A stretch of DNA of 64,000 nucleotides from Constrictibacter sp. MBR-5 (lineage in GTDB: Bacteria; Pseudomonadota; Alphaproteobacteria; JAJUGE01), in the NCBI RefSeq assembly GCF_040549485.1, contig NZ_JBEPTK010000002.1, forward strand, positions 434,001 through 498,000, read 5' to 3'. The notes beneath the pieces were generated by a model, which saw only the letters and a list, made by a program, of their open reading frames with translations, was not told the DNA's origin and made no database searches. A program made the translations under genes and the position numbers. The number at the start of each line of letters is the position of its first letter. Position 1 is the first letter of the stretch. Of the stretch, positions 8,990-18,229 are shown piece by piece.

Positions 8990-10852
8990 TCAGGCGACGA
9001 TCTGCCAGTCCAGGTCCTGAACCCAGGCGACGCTGCCGCCGCCGGTGATCGACGTGCCGTCCATCTCCCAGATCTCGACATGGCCGTCGGCATTGCGCCA
9101 GACGATGTCGGCGTTGCCGTCGCCGTTGTAGTCGCCGGTGGTGATCGGCTCCCACACCGTGGGGTCGACCTTGCCGATGCTGCCGCCGCCGGTGATCGCC
9201 GCACCGTCCATCAGCCACAGTTCCAGGTCGCCGTCCTCGCTGAACCACAGGACGTCGGTGTTGCCGTCGCCGTCGAAGTCGCCGGTCGTGGCGCTGGTCC
9301 AGATGTCGCTGGAGAGGGCACCGACGACGCTGTCGGCGACGATCGTGCCGCCGTCCATCTGCCAGAGCTGCAGGCTGCCGTCGTCATTGAACCAGAGGAT
9401 GTCGTCGTTGCCGTCGCCGTCGAAATCGCCGGTGCCGAGAACGTCCCAGCCGGTGCCGATCGCGGCGACCGCCGTGGTTCCGGTGACCGTCGCCCCGTCC
9501 ATCTGCAGGATCGAGACTTGGCCGTTCGGCGCGCCCCAGAGGAGTTCGTCGCGGCCGTCGCCGTTGAAGTCGCCGCCGCCGAGCAGGGTGCCCTCGGAAG
9601 GACCCGCGATGGACCCGCCGCCGGTGATGGTCGTGCCGTCCATCTGCCAGAGTTCGAGCGCGCCGGCGGCCGACTGCCAGAGAATGTCGGCGTTGCCGTC
9701 GCCGTTGAAGTCGCCGGTGCCCTGGACGGTCCAGACACCCGCCGTGGCACTGCCGACCACACCGCCGCCGGCGATGGCGGTGCCGTCCATCTCCCAGGTA
9801 TCGACCTCGCCGGTCAGCGCGTGATGCCACAGCAGGTCCGACTTGCCGTCACCGTCGAAATCGTTCGCGACTCGGTCGGTCGTGCCGCCACCGCCGCCGT
9901 CCGGGATGTTGGCCGTGGCGTAGGTGCCGTCGGTGAAGTCGAGCGCCTCGATCCCGGTGAGGGTGTCGGTGCCCTGGTTGATCGCGGCATCGGCGCGCAG
10001 GTCGGTCACCGTGACGATGTTGCCGGAGCGCGTGATCTCGTAGTCGGCGTAGGCGCCGCTGTAGCCCGCGGCGTCGCTGCCGTCGCCGCCTGTCAGGCTG
10101 TCGTTGCCGAGGCCGCCGATCAGCACGTCGTTGCCGCCGTTGCCCTGCAGGACGTCGTCGCCGCTGCTGCCGTCGAGGACGTTCGCCGAGTCGTTTCCGA
10201 TCAGCGTGTCGGCGGCGAAGCTGCCACGCAGGTTCTGAATGTTCTGGAGCCAGTCGTTGCCGGCGCCCGTCTGCTGGTAGGTGCCGATACGCAGGTCGAC
10301 GGTGACCGCGATGTCGCCGGCGAAGTTGGCGGTGTCGTTGCCGGCGCCGCCGTCGATGATGTCGTCGCCCAGCCCGCCGTTGATCAGGTCGTCGCCGATC
10401 TCGCCGCGGATGACGTCGTTGCCGGAGTCGCCGTTGATCGCATCGTTGCCGTCGCCGCCGTAGATCTCGTCGTCGTCGGCGCCGCCGTAGATCTCGTCGT
10501 CGCCCTGGTCGCCGTTGATGAAGTCGAAGCCGGCGCCGCCGAACACGCGATCGTTGTCGGCACCCGCGAACAGGCGGTCGTTGTCGTCCTCGCCGAAGAG
10601 AGAGTCGGCGCCGTCGTTGCCATTGATCTGGTCTTCGCCGAGGCCGCCGGTGATGTAGTCGTTGCCCGCGTCGCCGTTCAGCTGGTCGTTGCCGTCGTTC
10701 CCCTCGATCGAATCGGCGCCGGTGCCGCCGTTGATGACGTCGTTAGCCGCCAGGCCGATGAGTTCGTCGTCGCCGTCCACACCATTGATGCTGTCGGCTT
10801 CGGACGTCCCGACGATCCGGTCGTTGCCGTTCGTACCCGTAAAATCGGCCAT
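8990..10852 (-). CDS. Secreted RTX calcium-binding protein with VCBS/FG-GAP repeats
   Basis: A 620-residue, very acidic, cysteine-free protein without a Sec signal peptide, as expected of a type I secretion substrate. Residues 8-172 and about 213-262 are tandem RTX nonapeptides (G-G-x-G-x-D variants) that fold as calcium-filled parabolic rolls. After a short linker and a poly-Gly hinge (319-323), residues 328-620 hold six repeats, each starting D-(F/Y)-(D/N)-G-D-G at 331, 381, 428, 476, 525 and 574, with an LW....W.MDG core: the FG-GAP/VCBS beta-propeller type. No protease or lipase motif is visible, so an adhesive or matrix role is more likely than an enzyme. No type I exporter genes lie nearby. 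Confidence 0.88.
   Translation of the reverse strand: MADFTGTNGNDRIVGTSEADSINGVDGDDELIGLAANDVINGGTGADSIEGNDGNDQLNGDAGNDYITGGLGEDQINGNDGADSLFGEDDNDRLFAGADNDRVFGGAGFDFINGDQGDDEIYGGADDDEIYGGDGNDAINGDSGNDVIRGEIGDDLINGGLGDDIIDGGAGNDTANFAGDIAVTVDLRIGTYQQTGAGNDWLQNIQNLRGSFAADTLIGNDSANVLDGSSGDDVLQGNGGNDVLIGGLGNDSLTGGDGSDAAGYSGAYADYEITRSGNIVTVTDLRADAAINQGTDTLTGIEALDFTDGTYATANIPDGGGGGTTDRVANDFDGDGKSDLLWHHALTGEVDTWEMDGTAIAGGGVVGSATAGVWTVQGTGDFNGDGNADILWQSAAGALELWQMDGTTITGGGSIAGPSEGTLLGGGDFNGDGRDELLWGAPNGQVSILQMDGATVTGTTAVAAIGTGWDVLGTGDFDGDGNDDILWFNDDGSLQLWQMDGGTIVADSVVGALSSDIWTSATTGDFDGDGNTDVLWFSEDGDLELWLMDGAAITGGGSIGKVDPTVWEPITTGDYNGDGNADIVWRNADGHVEIWEMDGTSITGGGSVAWVQDLDWQIVA
8993..9871 (-). repeat. 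Six tandem VCBS/FG-GAP coding repeats
   Basis: Six units of 47-50 codons encode residues 328-620 of the RTX protein. Each unit repeats the calcium loop D-x-D/N-G-D-G and a W-x-M-D-G turn. The units are similar at DNA level, so unit number may vary between strains. Confidence 0.8.
10337..10831 (-). repeat. RTX nonapeptide coding repeats
   Basis: Tandem 27-base units encode glycine/aspartate-rich nonapeptides over residues 8-172 of the RTX protein; a shorter second block lies near residues 213-262. They bind calcium outside the cell. Confidence 0.8.
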
Positions 10853-10980
10853 GTTGCTGCGCCTCGGCGATATGAGGATGATTGGCAGCCGAGAACCTAT
10901 AGCAACGGTCGCATTCGCGAAATCGCCCTGGGTGGCGCAAGTTCACGAATAGGTGACGCCAGTGTCCGGGGAGCCACCCA

Positions 10981-12267
10981 ATGCATACCGCCGACCAGCG
11001 CAGCGTCCTTTGGTCGCATACGGCCGTAGCGCCGCCGCAGTCGCATCGGCTTCAGGGCGAGACACGGGCGGATCTGGTGGTGGTCGGTGGCGGCTTCACC
11101 GGCCTGTCCGCGGCGCTGCATGCCGCAGAGGCTGGTGCGGACGTCGTGCTGCTCGAGGCGCAGGATGCCGGGTTCGGCGCGTCCGGCCGCAACAACGGGC
11201 AGGTCATCCCGACCTACGCCCGGCACAGACCCGACGACATCGTCCGGCTCTACGGCGAAGAGCGCGGCGAGCGGATGAACGCTTGGGTCGCCGGCAGCGC
11301 CGACCTGGTCTTCGACCTGATCCGGCGTCACGGCATCGAGTGCGAGGCGGAACAGCACGGCTGGCTGCAGCCCGCGCATGCGGCGAGTCGCATGGCCGGC
11401 GTGCGCGCCAAGCACGACCAGTGGGCGCGGCGCGGGGCGCCGGTGGAGATGCTGGACGGCAGCCAGACGGCCTCCATGACCGGCAGCGACTACTACCGGC
11501 ACGGCGGCTGGATGCACCGTTCGGGCGGCCACATCCAGCCGCTGGGCTATGCCCGCGGCCTCGCGCATGCGGCGATCCGGGCCGGCGTGCGCCTGCATGA
11601 CCGCTCCCCGGCGGAGGCGCTGGAGCGGACAGGGACGGCCTGGCGCGTCCGCACCCCCGGCGGCACGGTCACCGCCGGCAAGATCATCCTCGCCACGAAC
11701 GCCTATACCGGCGACCTGTGGCCCGGGCTGCGGCAGACGATCGTTCCGGTGCGCACGTTCCACGCGGCGACCCGTCCGCTGGGCGACAATGTGCGGGCCA
11801 CGATCCTGCCGGGCGGGCACGGCCTGTCGGACACGCGCCAGGCCTTGTGGGCCTTTCGTCTCGACCGGTCGGGGCGCCTGATCACCACGGCCGCCCCCCT
11901 GTTCACCATCGGCGCGCGCACCGTCCTGAACCGTTCGACGGCGGCCCGTATCGCCCAGGTCTTTCCGCAGGTCGACGACGCGGCGCCCGAGCATATCTGG
12001 GAGGGCAACATCGCCATGACCGTCGACCGCCTGCCGCGCTACCACGAACTGGCGGACGGCCTGTTCGCGGGCCTGGGCTACAGCGGTCGCGGCATCGCGA
12101 TCGGCACGGCGATGGGCAAGCTGATGGCGGGCCGCGCGACCGGACTGCCGCGCGAGGAACTGCCGGTGCCCGAGGCACCGCTGCGGCGGCTGCCGGCGCA
12201 TGGCCTGATCGTACCGCTCAGCCGCGCCATGCTGCTGCTGTACCGCTGGCGCGACGGCCGCGCCTGA
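10981..12267 (+). CDS. FAD-dependent oxidoreductase, DAO family (PuuB-like)
   Basis: A 428-residue D-amino-acid-oxidase-fold flavoenzyme. The dinucleotide-binding motif G-x-G-x-x-G lies at 36-41 in VVVGGGFTGLSAA, and the GASGRNNGQV segment is typical of gamma-glutamylputrescine oxidase and related amine oxidases. The C-terminal GYSGRGIAIGTAMGKL block closes the FAD site. The substrate is probably a secondary amine or gamma-glutamyl-polyamine; the neighbours do not decide it. It is divergent from the RTX gene and followed after 19 bases by the EEP hydrolase. Confidence 0.88.
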   Translation: MHTADQRSVLWSHTAVAPPQSHRLQGETRADLVVVGGGFTGLSAALHAAEAGADVVLLEAQDAGFGASGRNNGQVIPTYARHRPDDIVRLYGEERGERMNAWVAGSADLVFDLIRRHGIECEAEQHGWLQPAHAASRMAGVRAKHDQWARRGAPVEMLDGSQTASMTGSDYYRHGGWMHRSGGHIQPLGYARGLAHAAIRAGVRLHDRSPAEALERTGTAWRVRTPGGTVTAGKIILATNAYTGDLWPGLRQTIVPVRTFHAATRPLGDNVRATILPGGHGLSDTRQALWAFRLDRSGRLITTAAPLFTIGARTVLNRSTAARIAQVFPQVDDAAPEHIWEGNIAMTVDRLPRYHELADGLFAGLGYSGRGIAIGTAMGKLMAGRATGLPREELPVPEAPLRRLPAHGLIVPLSRAMLLLYRWRDGRA

Positions 12268-12286
12268 GCCGAGGGACGAGTGGGCG

Positions 12287-13294
12287 ATGCGCGTCGCGAC
12301 CTTCAACCTGGAGAATCTGGACGACCCGGTCGACGATCCGGCGCTGCTCGAACGTCGCGTCGCGGTGCTGCGCCCGCAGCTGCTGCGCCTAGCTGCCGAC
12401 GTGCTCTGCCTCCAGGAGGTGAACGCTCAGCCGTCCGGCCATCACGGGCCGCGTCGTCTGGCGGCGCTCGACAGGCTGCTCGAAGACACGCCCTATGCCG
12501 GCTTCCACCGTGCGACCTCGGAGCGCGAGCCGGGAGGCGGTCCGGCCGACGTGCACAACCTGGTCACGCTCAGCCGCTATCCGATCGTCGCCCGCAGGCA
12601 GGTCCGGCACGACCTGGTGTCGGCGCCGTCCTACCGGCTGGCGACGGCCGAACCCCGTGCCGAGCAGCCGCAGGCGGTGGAGTGGGACAGGCCGCTCCTG
12701 CTGGCGGAACTGGATGTCGAGGGCACGCACGTCCATGTCCTCAACCTCCATCTGCGCGCGCCCCTCGCCGGCTTCGTGCCGGGTCAGAAGCTGGCGCCGT
12801 TCCGGTGGCGGACCATCGGCGGCTGGGCCGAAGGCTTCTTTCTGGCGACGGTGAAGCGTGCCGGCCAGGCGTTCGAGGCGCGGCTCCTGGTCGAGCAGCT
12901 TTTCGAGGACGATCCGGACGCGATGATCGTGGTCGCCGGCGACTGCAACGCCGGCGAGACCGAGATGCCGTTGCGCATCCTGCTGGGGGAGGCGGCGGAT
13001 ACCGGCAACGACGCGCTGGCCGCGCGCAGCCTCGTATCGGTCGAAAGGGGCACTCCTTCCGAACGCCGCTTCTCGGTCCGCCATGCCGGCCGCGCCGTAA
13101 TGCTCGACCATCTTCTGGTGTCGCGCCGCCTCTTCACCAGCCTTCGATCCGTGGCCATCCACAACGAGGAACTCGCCGACGAGGTGTTCGCAGCGGCAGA
13201 GGGGACGGCGCGCGAAGGCTCGTTCCACGCCCCGTTGGTCGCGGCGTTCGCGATCGATGTGCGCCGAGACGGCCCGCCGTTCACCGCAGATTAA
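12287..13294 (+). CDS. Endonuclease/exonuclease/phosphatase (EEP) family hydrolase
   Basis: A 335-residue metal-dependent phosphoesterase of the DNase I-like EEP fold. The diagnostic motifs are ATFNLENL at the N-terminus, the metal-binding Glu in LCLQEVN, the catalytic GDCNAGE segment, and the terminal Asp-His pair in MLDHLLVS. There is no signal peptide. The substrate could be nucleic acid, phospholipid or inositol phosphate and cannot be told from sequence. It lies 19 bases downstream of the DAO-family oxidase and may be co-transcribed with it. Confidence 0.85.
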   Translation: MRVATFNLENLDDPVDDPALLERRVAVLRPQLLRLAADVLCLQEVNAQPSGHHGPRRLAALDRLLEDTPYAGFHRATSEREPGGGPADVHNLVTLSRYPIVARRQVRHDLVSAPSYRLATAEPRAEQPQAVEWDRPLLLAELDVEGTHVHVLNLHLRAPLAGFVPGQKLAPFRWRTIGGWAEGFFLATVKRAGQAFEARLLVEQLFEDDPDAMIVVAGDCNAGETEMPLRILLGEAADTGNDALAARSLVSVERGTPSERRFSVRHAGRAVMLDHLLVSRRLFTSLRSVAIHNEELADEVFAAAEGTAREGSFHAPLVAAFAIDVRRDGPPFTAD

Positions 13295-13363
13295 TCCGGC
13301 CAGCCGCATAAAGCAGCATTGCCGCCTACAGGATGTGCGCGGCGGAGCCTTAGACGGGACAAG

Positions 13364-14341
13364 ATGCTCGGTCCGATCGGCAAGACGCATGGAATAGACC
13401 CCAAGCGCCGGCAAGACATCAAGATCATCTACGGCGAGCCGCAACCCGGCCTCGCGAACCTTCTGCGCGCCTGCCTGAAGCGCGAGGGATTCACCGACAT
13501 CGTCGGCTTCACGACGTTCTCGCCGCTCCTGAAGGCGCTGCGCGAGTTCAACCCGGACATCCTGATCGTCGATTCAGCCATGCCCGGAGGCGACACGCTC
13601 GAATTGATCCGCGACATTCGCGAAGGCCGCCTCGGGCACAACCCGTTCCTGCCGACGATCATGACCGCCTGGAACCCGTCCCTCGCATTCACGGCGGCCG
13701 TGTCGGACAGCGGCTGCGACGACCTGCTCGTAAAGCCGATCTCGCCGGACCAGATCCTCGAGCGGATCAGCGTGCTCGTCTATCAGCGCAAGCCGTTCAT
13801 CGTGACGGGAGACTATATCGGGCCGGAACGCCATCCCGACGATGAGCCCGGCGCACGGCGCGTCGCCGTTCCCAACACGCTGAAGGCGAAGGTCGAAGGC
13901 CGGCCGGCGCGGTCGGCGGCGATGGACGACGCCTTCGACGGGGCATTGCGCACGGTCAACGAGCAGCGGCTGCGCAGCCAGGGAGACTCCATCATGCGGC
14001 TCGTCCGCGAGATTCTCCCCTCCTATACGAGCGGCCGGGCGACGCCGGCGACGGAACGGGCGATGGAACGCCTGCTGGCACGCGCCGACGACGCGCACGA
14101 CCGCCTGGCCGGTACTGCCTATGCGCCGATCGGCGATCTGTGCGTCACGCTGCGTGAAGTGGTGCGCGCCATCCTGCGCGCCCACCCCGATCCAGCGCGC
14201 AAGGACCTCGACATCCTGCCGCGCCTGGCAGAGGCGATCGTGGTCGGCTTCAGCGATGCCCGCGAGGCAGAGGCGATCGGCGGTCAGATCGCCACGTCTG
14301 TCGGCAGCTACCTCGGCGGCCGAAGCGTTCAGGCGCGCTGA
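13364..14341 (+). CDS. CheY-like response regulator with an uncharacterised C-terminal region
   Basis: A 325-residue response regulator. The receiver domain covers about 19-136, with the phosphoacceptor Asp70 in DILIVDSAMPGG, the switch Thr101 and the conserved Lys124 in LLVKPIS. The region after 150 is largely helical, has no DNA-binding motif, and resembles that of alphaproteobacterial regulators of unknown output. I chose the ATG at 13364 over an earlier in-frame ATG at 13319, which adds a basic stretch without receiver character. No partner histidine kinase adjoins it. Its end overlaps the convergent GST gene by 13 bases. Confidence 0.85.
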   Translation: MLGPIGKTHGIDPKRRQDIKIIYGEPQPGLANLLRACLKREGFTDIVGFTTFSPLLKALREFNPDILIVDSAMPGGDTLELIRDIREGRLGHNPFLPTIMTAWNPSLAFTAAVSDSGCDDLLVKPISPDQILERISVLVYQRKPFIVTGDYIGPERHPDDEPGARRVAVPNTLKAKVEGRPARSAAMDDAFDGALRTVNEQRLRSQGDSIMRLVREILPSYTSGRATPATERAMERLLARADDAHDRLAGTAYAPIGDLCVTLREVVRAILRAHPDPARKDLDILPRLAEAIVVGFSDAREAEAIGGQIATSVGSYLGGRSVQAR

Positions 14342-15315
14342 GCCGTCGCCATCCGCATGCCGCGGTCGCGTGCATGGGGCGCCGCGAAGTCGATCTCCGG
14401 CCCCTTCGGCACGATTCCCGTCGGATTGATCGTCTTGTGGCTGGCGTAATAGTGCGTCTTGATGTGGTGCATGTTCACCGTGGCGGCGACGCCGGGGACG
14501 GCATACAGATCCCGCAGGTAGCCCCATAGGTTCGGATAATCGGCGATCCGCCGCCTGTTGCACTTGAAGTGGCCGTAGTAGACGGCGTCGAAGCGCACCA
14601 GTGTCGTGAACAGCCGCCAGTCCGCTTCGGTGATGGCGTCACCCGTCAGGTAACGCCGGGTCGACAGGCGCTTCTCCAGTCCGTCCAGCGTATCGAACAG
14701 CGCATCGAACGCCGCCTCGTAGGGTGCCTGTTCCGTGGCGAAGCCCGCCTTGTACACGCCGTTGTTCACGGTGTCGTAGATCTCGGCGTTGAGCGCGTCG
14801 ATCTCGCCGCGCAGCGCTGCGGGGTAGAAGTCCAGCGAGGCGTCACCCCAGGCGTCGAACGCACTGTTGAACATGCGGATGATCTCGGCGGATTCGTTGT
14901 TCACGATCGTGCCGGTCCGCTTGTCCCAGAGCACGGGAACGGTCACCCGCCCCGTATAGTCAGGCTTGGCCGCCGTATAGACCTCGTGCAGCCGTTTCGC
15001 GCCGTGCACCTCGTCCGCGATCGCGCCGGGCGCCGGGTCGAAGGTCCAGCCGTCGGCGCCCATGAACGGCTCGACGACCGACAGCGAGATCACGTCGTCG
15101 AGCTTCTTCAGGGCTCGGAAGATCAGCGTCCGGTGCGCCCATGGGCAGGCCAGCGAGACGTAGAGGTGGTAGCGGCCCGGCTCGGCCGCGAAGCCGGACG
15201 AGCCGTCGGCCGTGACGGTGTCGCGGAAGCTGCTGTCCTGCCGCTTGAACGCACCGCCGGTCTTCGACGTATCGTACCACTGGTCGTGCCATGTCCCGTC
15301 GATCAGCAGACCCAT
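14329..15315 (-). CDS. Xi-class glutathione S-transferase / glutathionyl-hydroquinone reductase
   Basis: Reduces glutathionyl-hydroquinones to free hydroquinones, with a role in quinone recycling and detoxification. The 328-residue protein has the Xi-class signature SLACPWAHRT with the catalytic Cys57, and the long N-terminal extension and C-terminal helical domain of the YqjG/PcpF family. The ATG at 15315 has AGGAGA upstream; earlier in-frame residues are not family-like. It precedes wrbA's stop by about 110 bases in the reverse direction, so quinone-handling enzymes are grouped here. Confidence 0.93.
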   Translation of the reverse strand: MGLLIDGTWHDQWYDTSKTGGAFKRQDSSFRDTVTADGSSGFAAEPGRYHLYVSLACPWAHRTLIFRALKKLDDVISLSVVEPFMGADGWTFDPAPGAIADEVHGAKRLHEVYTAAKPDYTGRVTVPVLWDKRTGTIVNNESAEIIRMFNSAFDAWGDASLDFYPAALRGEIDALNAEIYDTVNNGVYKAGFATEQAPYEAAFDALFDTLDGLEKRLSTRRYLTGDAITEADWRLFTTLVRFDAVYYGHFKCNRRRIADYPNLWGYLRDLYAVPGVAATVNMHHIKTHYYASHKTINPTGIVPKGPEIDFAAPHARDRGMRMATAQRA

Positions 15316-15427
15316 CGTTCGCTCTCCTCGCTCGTCTCGGGTGACAATGCGGTGGAGCCGGCCGACCTTCCCCGCAGGCGTGTGCCCAACGCCGGGCAAG
15401 GACGGTCGGCGGACGCCTGCTCGGGGC

Positions 15428-16030
15428 TCAGGCCCCCAGCTTCGCGGCGATCTGCGCCACGTGCTTGCCCTGGGCGCGTGCCAGGGTGAGCTCGTTCTCG
15501 CTCGGCTGGCGGCTGCCGTCGGCGCCCGCCAGAGTCGTGGCGCCGTAGGGGGTGCCGCCGCTGATCTCGTCCATCTTGGTCAGGCCCGGCTCGCTGTAGG
15601 GCAGGCCGACGATGACCATGCCGTGGTGCAGCAACGTCGTGTGAAAGGACGTGATCGTCGTCTCCTGGCCGCCGTGCTGGCTGGCGGTGGAGGCGAACAC
15701 GCTGCCGACCTTGCCGATCAGGGCACCCTTGGCCCACAGGCCGCCGGTCTGGTCGAGGAAGTTGCGCATCTGCGAGGCCATGTTGCCGAAGCGCGTCGGC
15801 GTGCCGAAGATGATCGCGTCGTACTGCGGCAGCTCGTCGACGGTCGCGATCGGCGCCGTCTGGTCGAGCTTGACGCCCGCCTTCTCGGCGACCTCGCGCG
15901 GCATGAGCTCGGGCACGCGCTTCAGGGTCACCTCGGTGCCCGCCACACTTTCGGCGCCCTCGGCGACCGCGCTCGCCATCGTCTCCACATGGCCGTAGCT
16001 GCTGTAGTACAGGACCAGGACCTTCGCCAT
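15428..16030 (-). CDS. wrbA: NAD(P)H:quinone oxidoreductase type IV, WrbA
   Basis: FMN-dependent two-electron quinone reductase that prevents semiquinone redox cycling. The 200-residue flavodoxin-like protein has the FMN phosphate loop [12 protein letters not shown] at 8-19, the isoalloxazine-contacting [13 protein letters not shown] segment, and the [10 protein letters not shown] loop of the WrbA family. Length is as usual for the family. It is divergent from a LysR regulator at 16166, the classic arrangement in which the regulator controls its neighbour. Confidence 0.95.
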   Translation of the reverse strand: MAKVLVLYYSSYGHVETMASAVAEGAESVAGTEVTLKRVPELMPREVAEKAGVKLDQTAPIATVDELPQYDAIIFGTPTRFGNMASQMRNFLDQTGGLWAKGALIGKVGSVFASTASQHGGQETTITSFHTTLLHHGMVIVGLPYSEPGLTKMDEISGGTPYGATTLAGADGSRQPSENELTLARAQGKHVAQIAAKLGA

Positions 16031-16165
16031 CGTAGCCTCCTATCGTCGAACACGTTGCGGCGTCGTCGCCGCTCGCTGCAGAAGGTGGATCCGCGTCGGA
16101 CCGTATCAAACCGGTGACGATCGCATGATATTCTTTCCATAACGGAAGTAATGGATGGCGGAGCC
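16031..16165. promoter_or_regulatory. Divergent wrbA / LysR control region
   Basis: This 135-base region separates wrbA (leftward) and the LysR gene (rightward). It contains an AT-richer pocket near 16125-16150 with a short TTCC-ATAAC-GGAA inverted repeat, a possible LysR-type operator. No convincing sigma-70 boxes stand out. Assignment is by gene arrangement. Confidence 0.4.
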
Positions 16166-17080
16166 ATGGATCGTCTGGCGGCGATGGCGGTGTTTCGGCG
16201 GGTGGTCGAGCAGGACGGGTTCGCTGCCGCGGCGCGCGACCTGCGCCTATCGGGCGCGGCTGTGAGCAAGCATGTCGGCCGCCTTGAGGAGGCTCTGGGC
16301 GTCAGGCTGCTCAACCGCACGACACGGCGGCTCAGCCTGACCGAGGCCGGCCGCACCTATTTCGAGCGCTGCGTGCGGATCCTCGACGACATCGCGGAGG
16401 CCGAGCAGCTCGTCACCAGCGATGCCGCCTCGCCGCGCGGGCAGCTGCGGGTGAATGCGCCGATGTCCTTCGGCTTCCGTCATCTCGGGCCGGTGCTGCC
16501 GGCGTTTCTCGCGCGCTATCCCGACATCACCGTCGACCTCGCGCTCAACGACCGCATGGTCGACCTGTTCGACGAGGGCTGGGACGTCGCCGTTCGCATC
16601 GCCGACCTTCCGGATTCCAGCCTGATCGCGCGACGGGTCGGCACGACGCGCGCCGTCCTCGCCGCCTCGCCGGACTATCTGGCGCGTCGCGGCGAGCCCG
16701 CCACGCCGGCCGACCTCGCCGCGCACGACTGCCTGATCTACGCCCTGACCACGCGCGGCCAGGGATGGAATTTCACCGGCCCGGGCGGGCAGCAGGCGAG
16801 TGTCCAGGTGAAGGGGCCGCTCCGCGCGAACAATGGCGACGTGCTCGCCGCCGCCGCGGAGGCCGGCCTCGGCATCGTCCTCATGCCGACCTTCATCGTC
16901 TGCGACCAGCTCCGCGCGGGCAGCCTGCGCGCCCTGATGCCGGATTGGACACCGCCCACCACCGGCATCCACTGCGTCTATCCGCACGGTCGCCACCTTT
17001 CCGGCAAGGTGCGCGCCTTCTTCGAGTTCCTGACGGCCCGTTTCGGCACGGGCACGCCGCCCTGGGAGGAGGGGCTGTGA
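16166..17080 (+). CDS. LysR family transcriptional regulator
   Basis: A 304-residue DNA-binding regulator. The N-terminal winged helix-turn-helix spans about 5-60 with the recognition segment AAARDLRLSGAAVSKHVGRL, and the C-terminal effector-binding domain has the usual LysR order beginning with GQLRVNAPMSFG. The sequence type (DRLAAMAVFRRVVEQ start) belongs to the large AaeR/DsdC-like group common in proteobacteria. I chose the ATG at 16166, with GGAG six bases upstream, over the ATG at 16151. It is divergent from wrbA and probably regulates it in response to quinones or aromatic compounds; the ligand is inferred only. Confidence 0.93.
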   Translation: MDRLAAMAVFRRVVEQDGFAAAARDLRLSGAAVSKHVGRLEEALGVRLLNRTTRRLSLTEAGRTYFERCVRILDDIAEAEQLVTSDAASPRGQLRVNAPMSFGFRHLGPVLPAFLARYPDITVDLALNDRMVDLFDEGWDVAVRIADLPDSSLIARRVGTTRAVLAASPDYLARRGEPATPADLAAHDCLIYALTTRGQGWNFTGPGGQQASVQVKGPLRANNGDVLAAAAEAGLGIVLMPTFIVCDQLRAGSLRALMPDWTPPTTGIHCVYPHGRHLSGKVRAFFEFLTARFGTGTPPWEEGL

Positions 17081-17122
17081 AGCTGCGGCTCCCTGCGCGC
17101 GTGCCCGCGTCCGGGATGCGGC

Positions 17123-18154
17123 TCAGGCGCCGCCCTTCGCCGTGTCGAAGATCAGCTTCAGGAGTTCTTCCCCTGGGACCCCCTTCGCCTTCATGTCCGC
17201 GACCCACTTATCCCAGATGGGCTGGGCAGCGTTCTGGCGGAAAGCTGTCACCTGCTCGTCGGAATAGCGGATCGATTCGAGCCCCATCTTCTCCAGCAGG
17301 GCGAGGTTCGTCACGTCCACTTCCTTGTAGGCGTTCTTCAGCAAGGCGTAGCCGGCGGGATAGGCGGCTTCCAGGATCTGGCGGTATTCGGCGGGCAGCG
17401 CGTTCAGGGCGCTGATGCTCACCACGGTGGGACAGTTGCTGCTGCCCGGCGCCATGTTCACCGTGTACCACTTCGAAATCTCATGCAGCCGCATGGCGAT
17501 GTGGTTGTAGGTGAAGGGCAGCGAGGCGGCGTTCACCATGCCGCGCTCCAGCGAGGTGTAGACCTCCGGCGCCGGCACCGAGGTGGGTACGGCGCCAAGG
17601 ACGCGCATGGCCTCGCCGATGCCGCCGATCGCCCGCACCCGCTTGCCCTTCCAGTCCTCCAGGGTCTTCGGCGGCGTGCCGACGCCGATGAATTCAGACT
17701 GGGGGAGGAGGTTCGAGAAGACGGCGACCGCATTCCACCGCTTCATCTCGTCGACCACGGCGGGGTGCTTGTAGTAGGTCTCGTGGACCCTCTGCTGCAC
17801 GTCCAGGTCGGCGAAGGGCAGGAACGGCAGGTCGAGGCCCGTCATCGCGGGGTTCTTTCCCGGATGATAGGCCGTGCAGATCATCGCGATCTCGACGGAG
17901 CCGATCTTAATGCTGTCGAGGTTCTCCTTCGAGGGCGACACCGCCTCGCCATAGTGCAGCTTCATCGTGAAGTTGCCGCCGGTCTTCTCCTCGACCGTCT
18001 TCGCGAAGTAGTCCGCCGCCGCCGTCGCCGCCCGCGGCGGTCCCCACAGCGAGAAGTTCCACACGACCTTTTCGGCCGCCTGCGCCGGAGCGCCGAGGCC
18101 GGCCAAAGCCATCGCCGCCCCCGCCAGGGCGGCGTGCCAGTTCGTTCCACTCAT
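17123..18154 (-). CDS. TRAP transporter substrate-binding protein, DctP family (second orphan)
   Basis: A 343-residue periplasmic receptor with a Sec signal peptide (cleavage after Ala-Gln-Ala at about 26) and the same domain plan as the receptor at 237. Shared blocks include SLWGPPRA, HPGKNPA, LEDWKGKRVRAIGG, VPAPEVY and HEISKWYT, so the two are paralogues by duplication or by acquisition from one family. The GGGAG site upstream supports the start. It has no adjacent DctQM permease. Differences in the ligand-side loops suggest that the two receptors feed one transporter with different solutes, which is inference. Confidence 0.9.
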   Translation of the reverse strand: MSGTNWHAALAGAAMALAGLGAPAQAAEKVVWNFSLWGPPRAATAAADYFAKTVEEKTGGNFTMKLHYGEAVSPSKENLDSIKIGSVEIAMICTAYHPGKNPAMTGLDLPFLPFADLDVQQRVHETYYKHPAVVDEMKRWNAVAVFSNLLPQSEFIGVGTPPKTLEDWKGKRVRAIGGIGEAMRVLGAVPTSVPAPEVYTSLERGMVNAASLPFTYNHIAMRLHEISKWYTVNMAPGSSNCPTVVSISALNALPAEYRQILEAAYPAGYALLKNAYKEVDVTNLALLEKMGLESIRYSDEQVTAFRQNAAQPIWDKWVADMKAKGVPGEELLKLIFDTAKGGA

Positions 18155-18229
18155 TGTAGCGATCTCCCGGTGTTTTCTCGTTATCGACCTTGCGATGCTA
18201 GCAGAGCCTCCGCGCTCACGCTCGCGGTC

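Noticed and set aside
9080-11029. Plus-strand open frame of 649 codons opposite the RTX gene
   Set aside because: Its low-complexity Ala/Val-rich translation is the mirror of the repeat-coding strand; no start site or family support.
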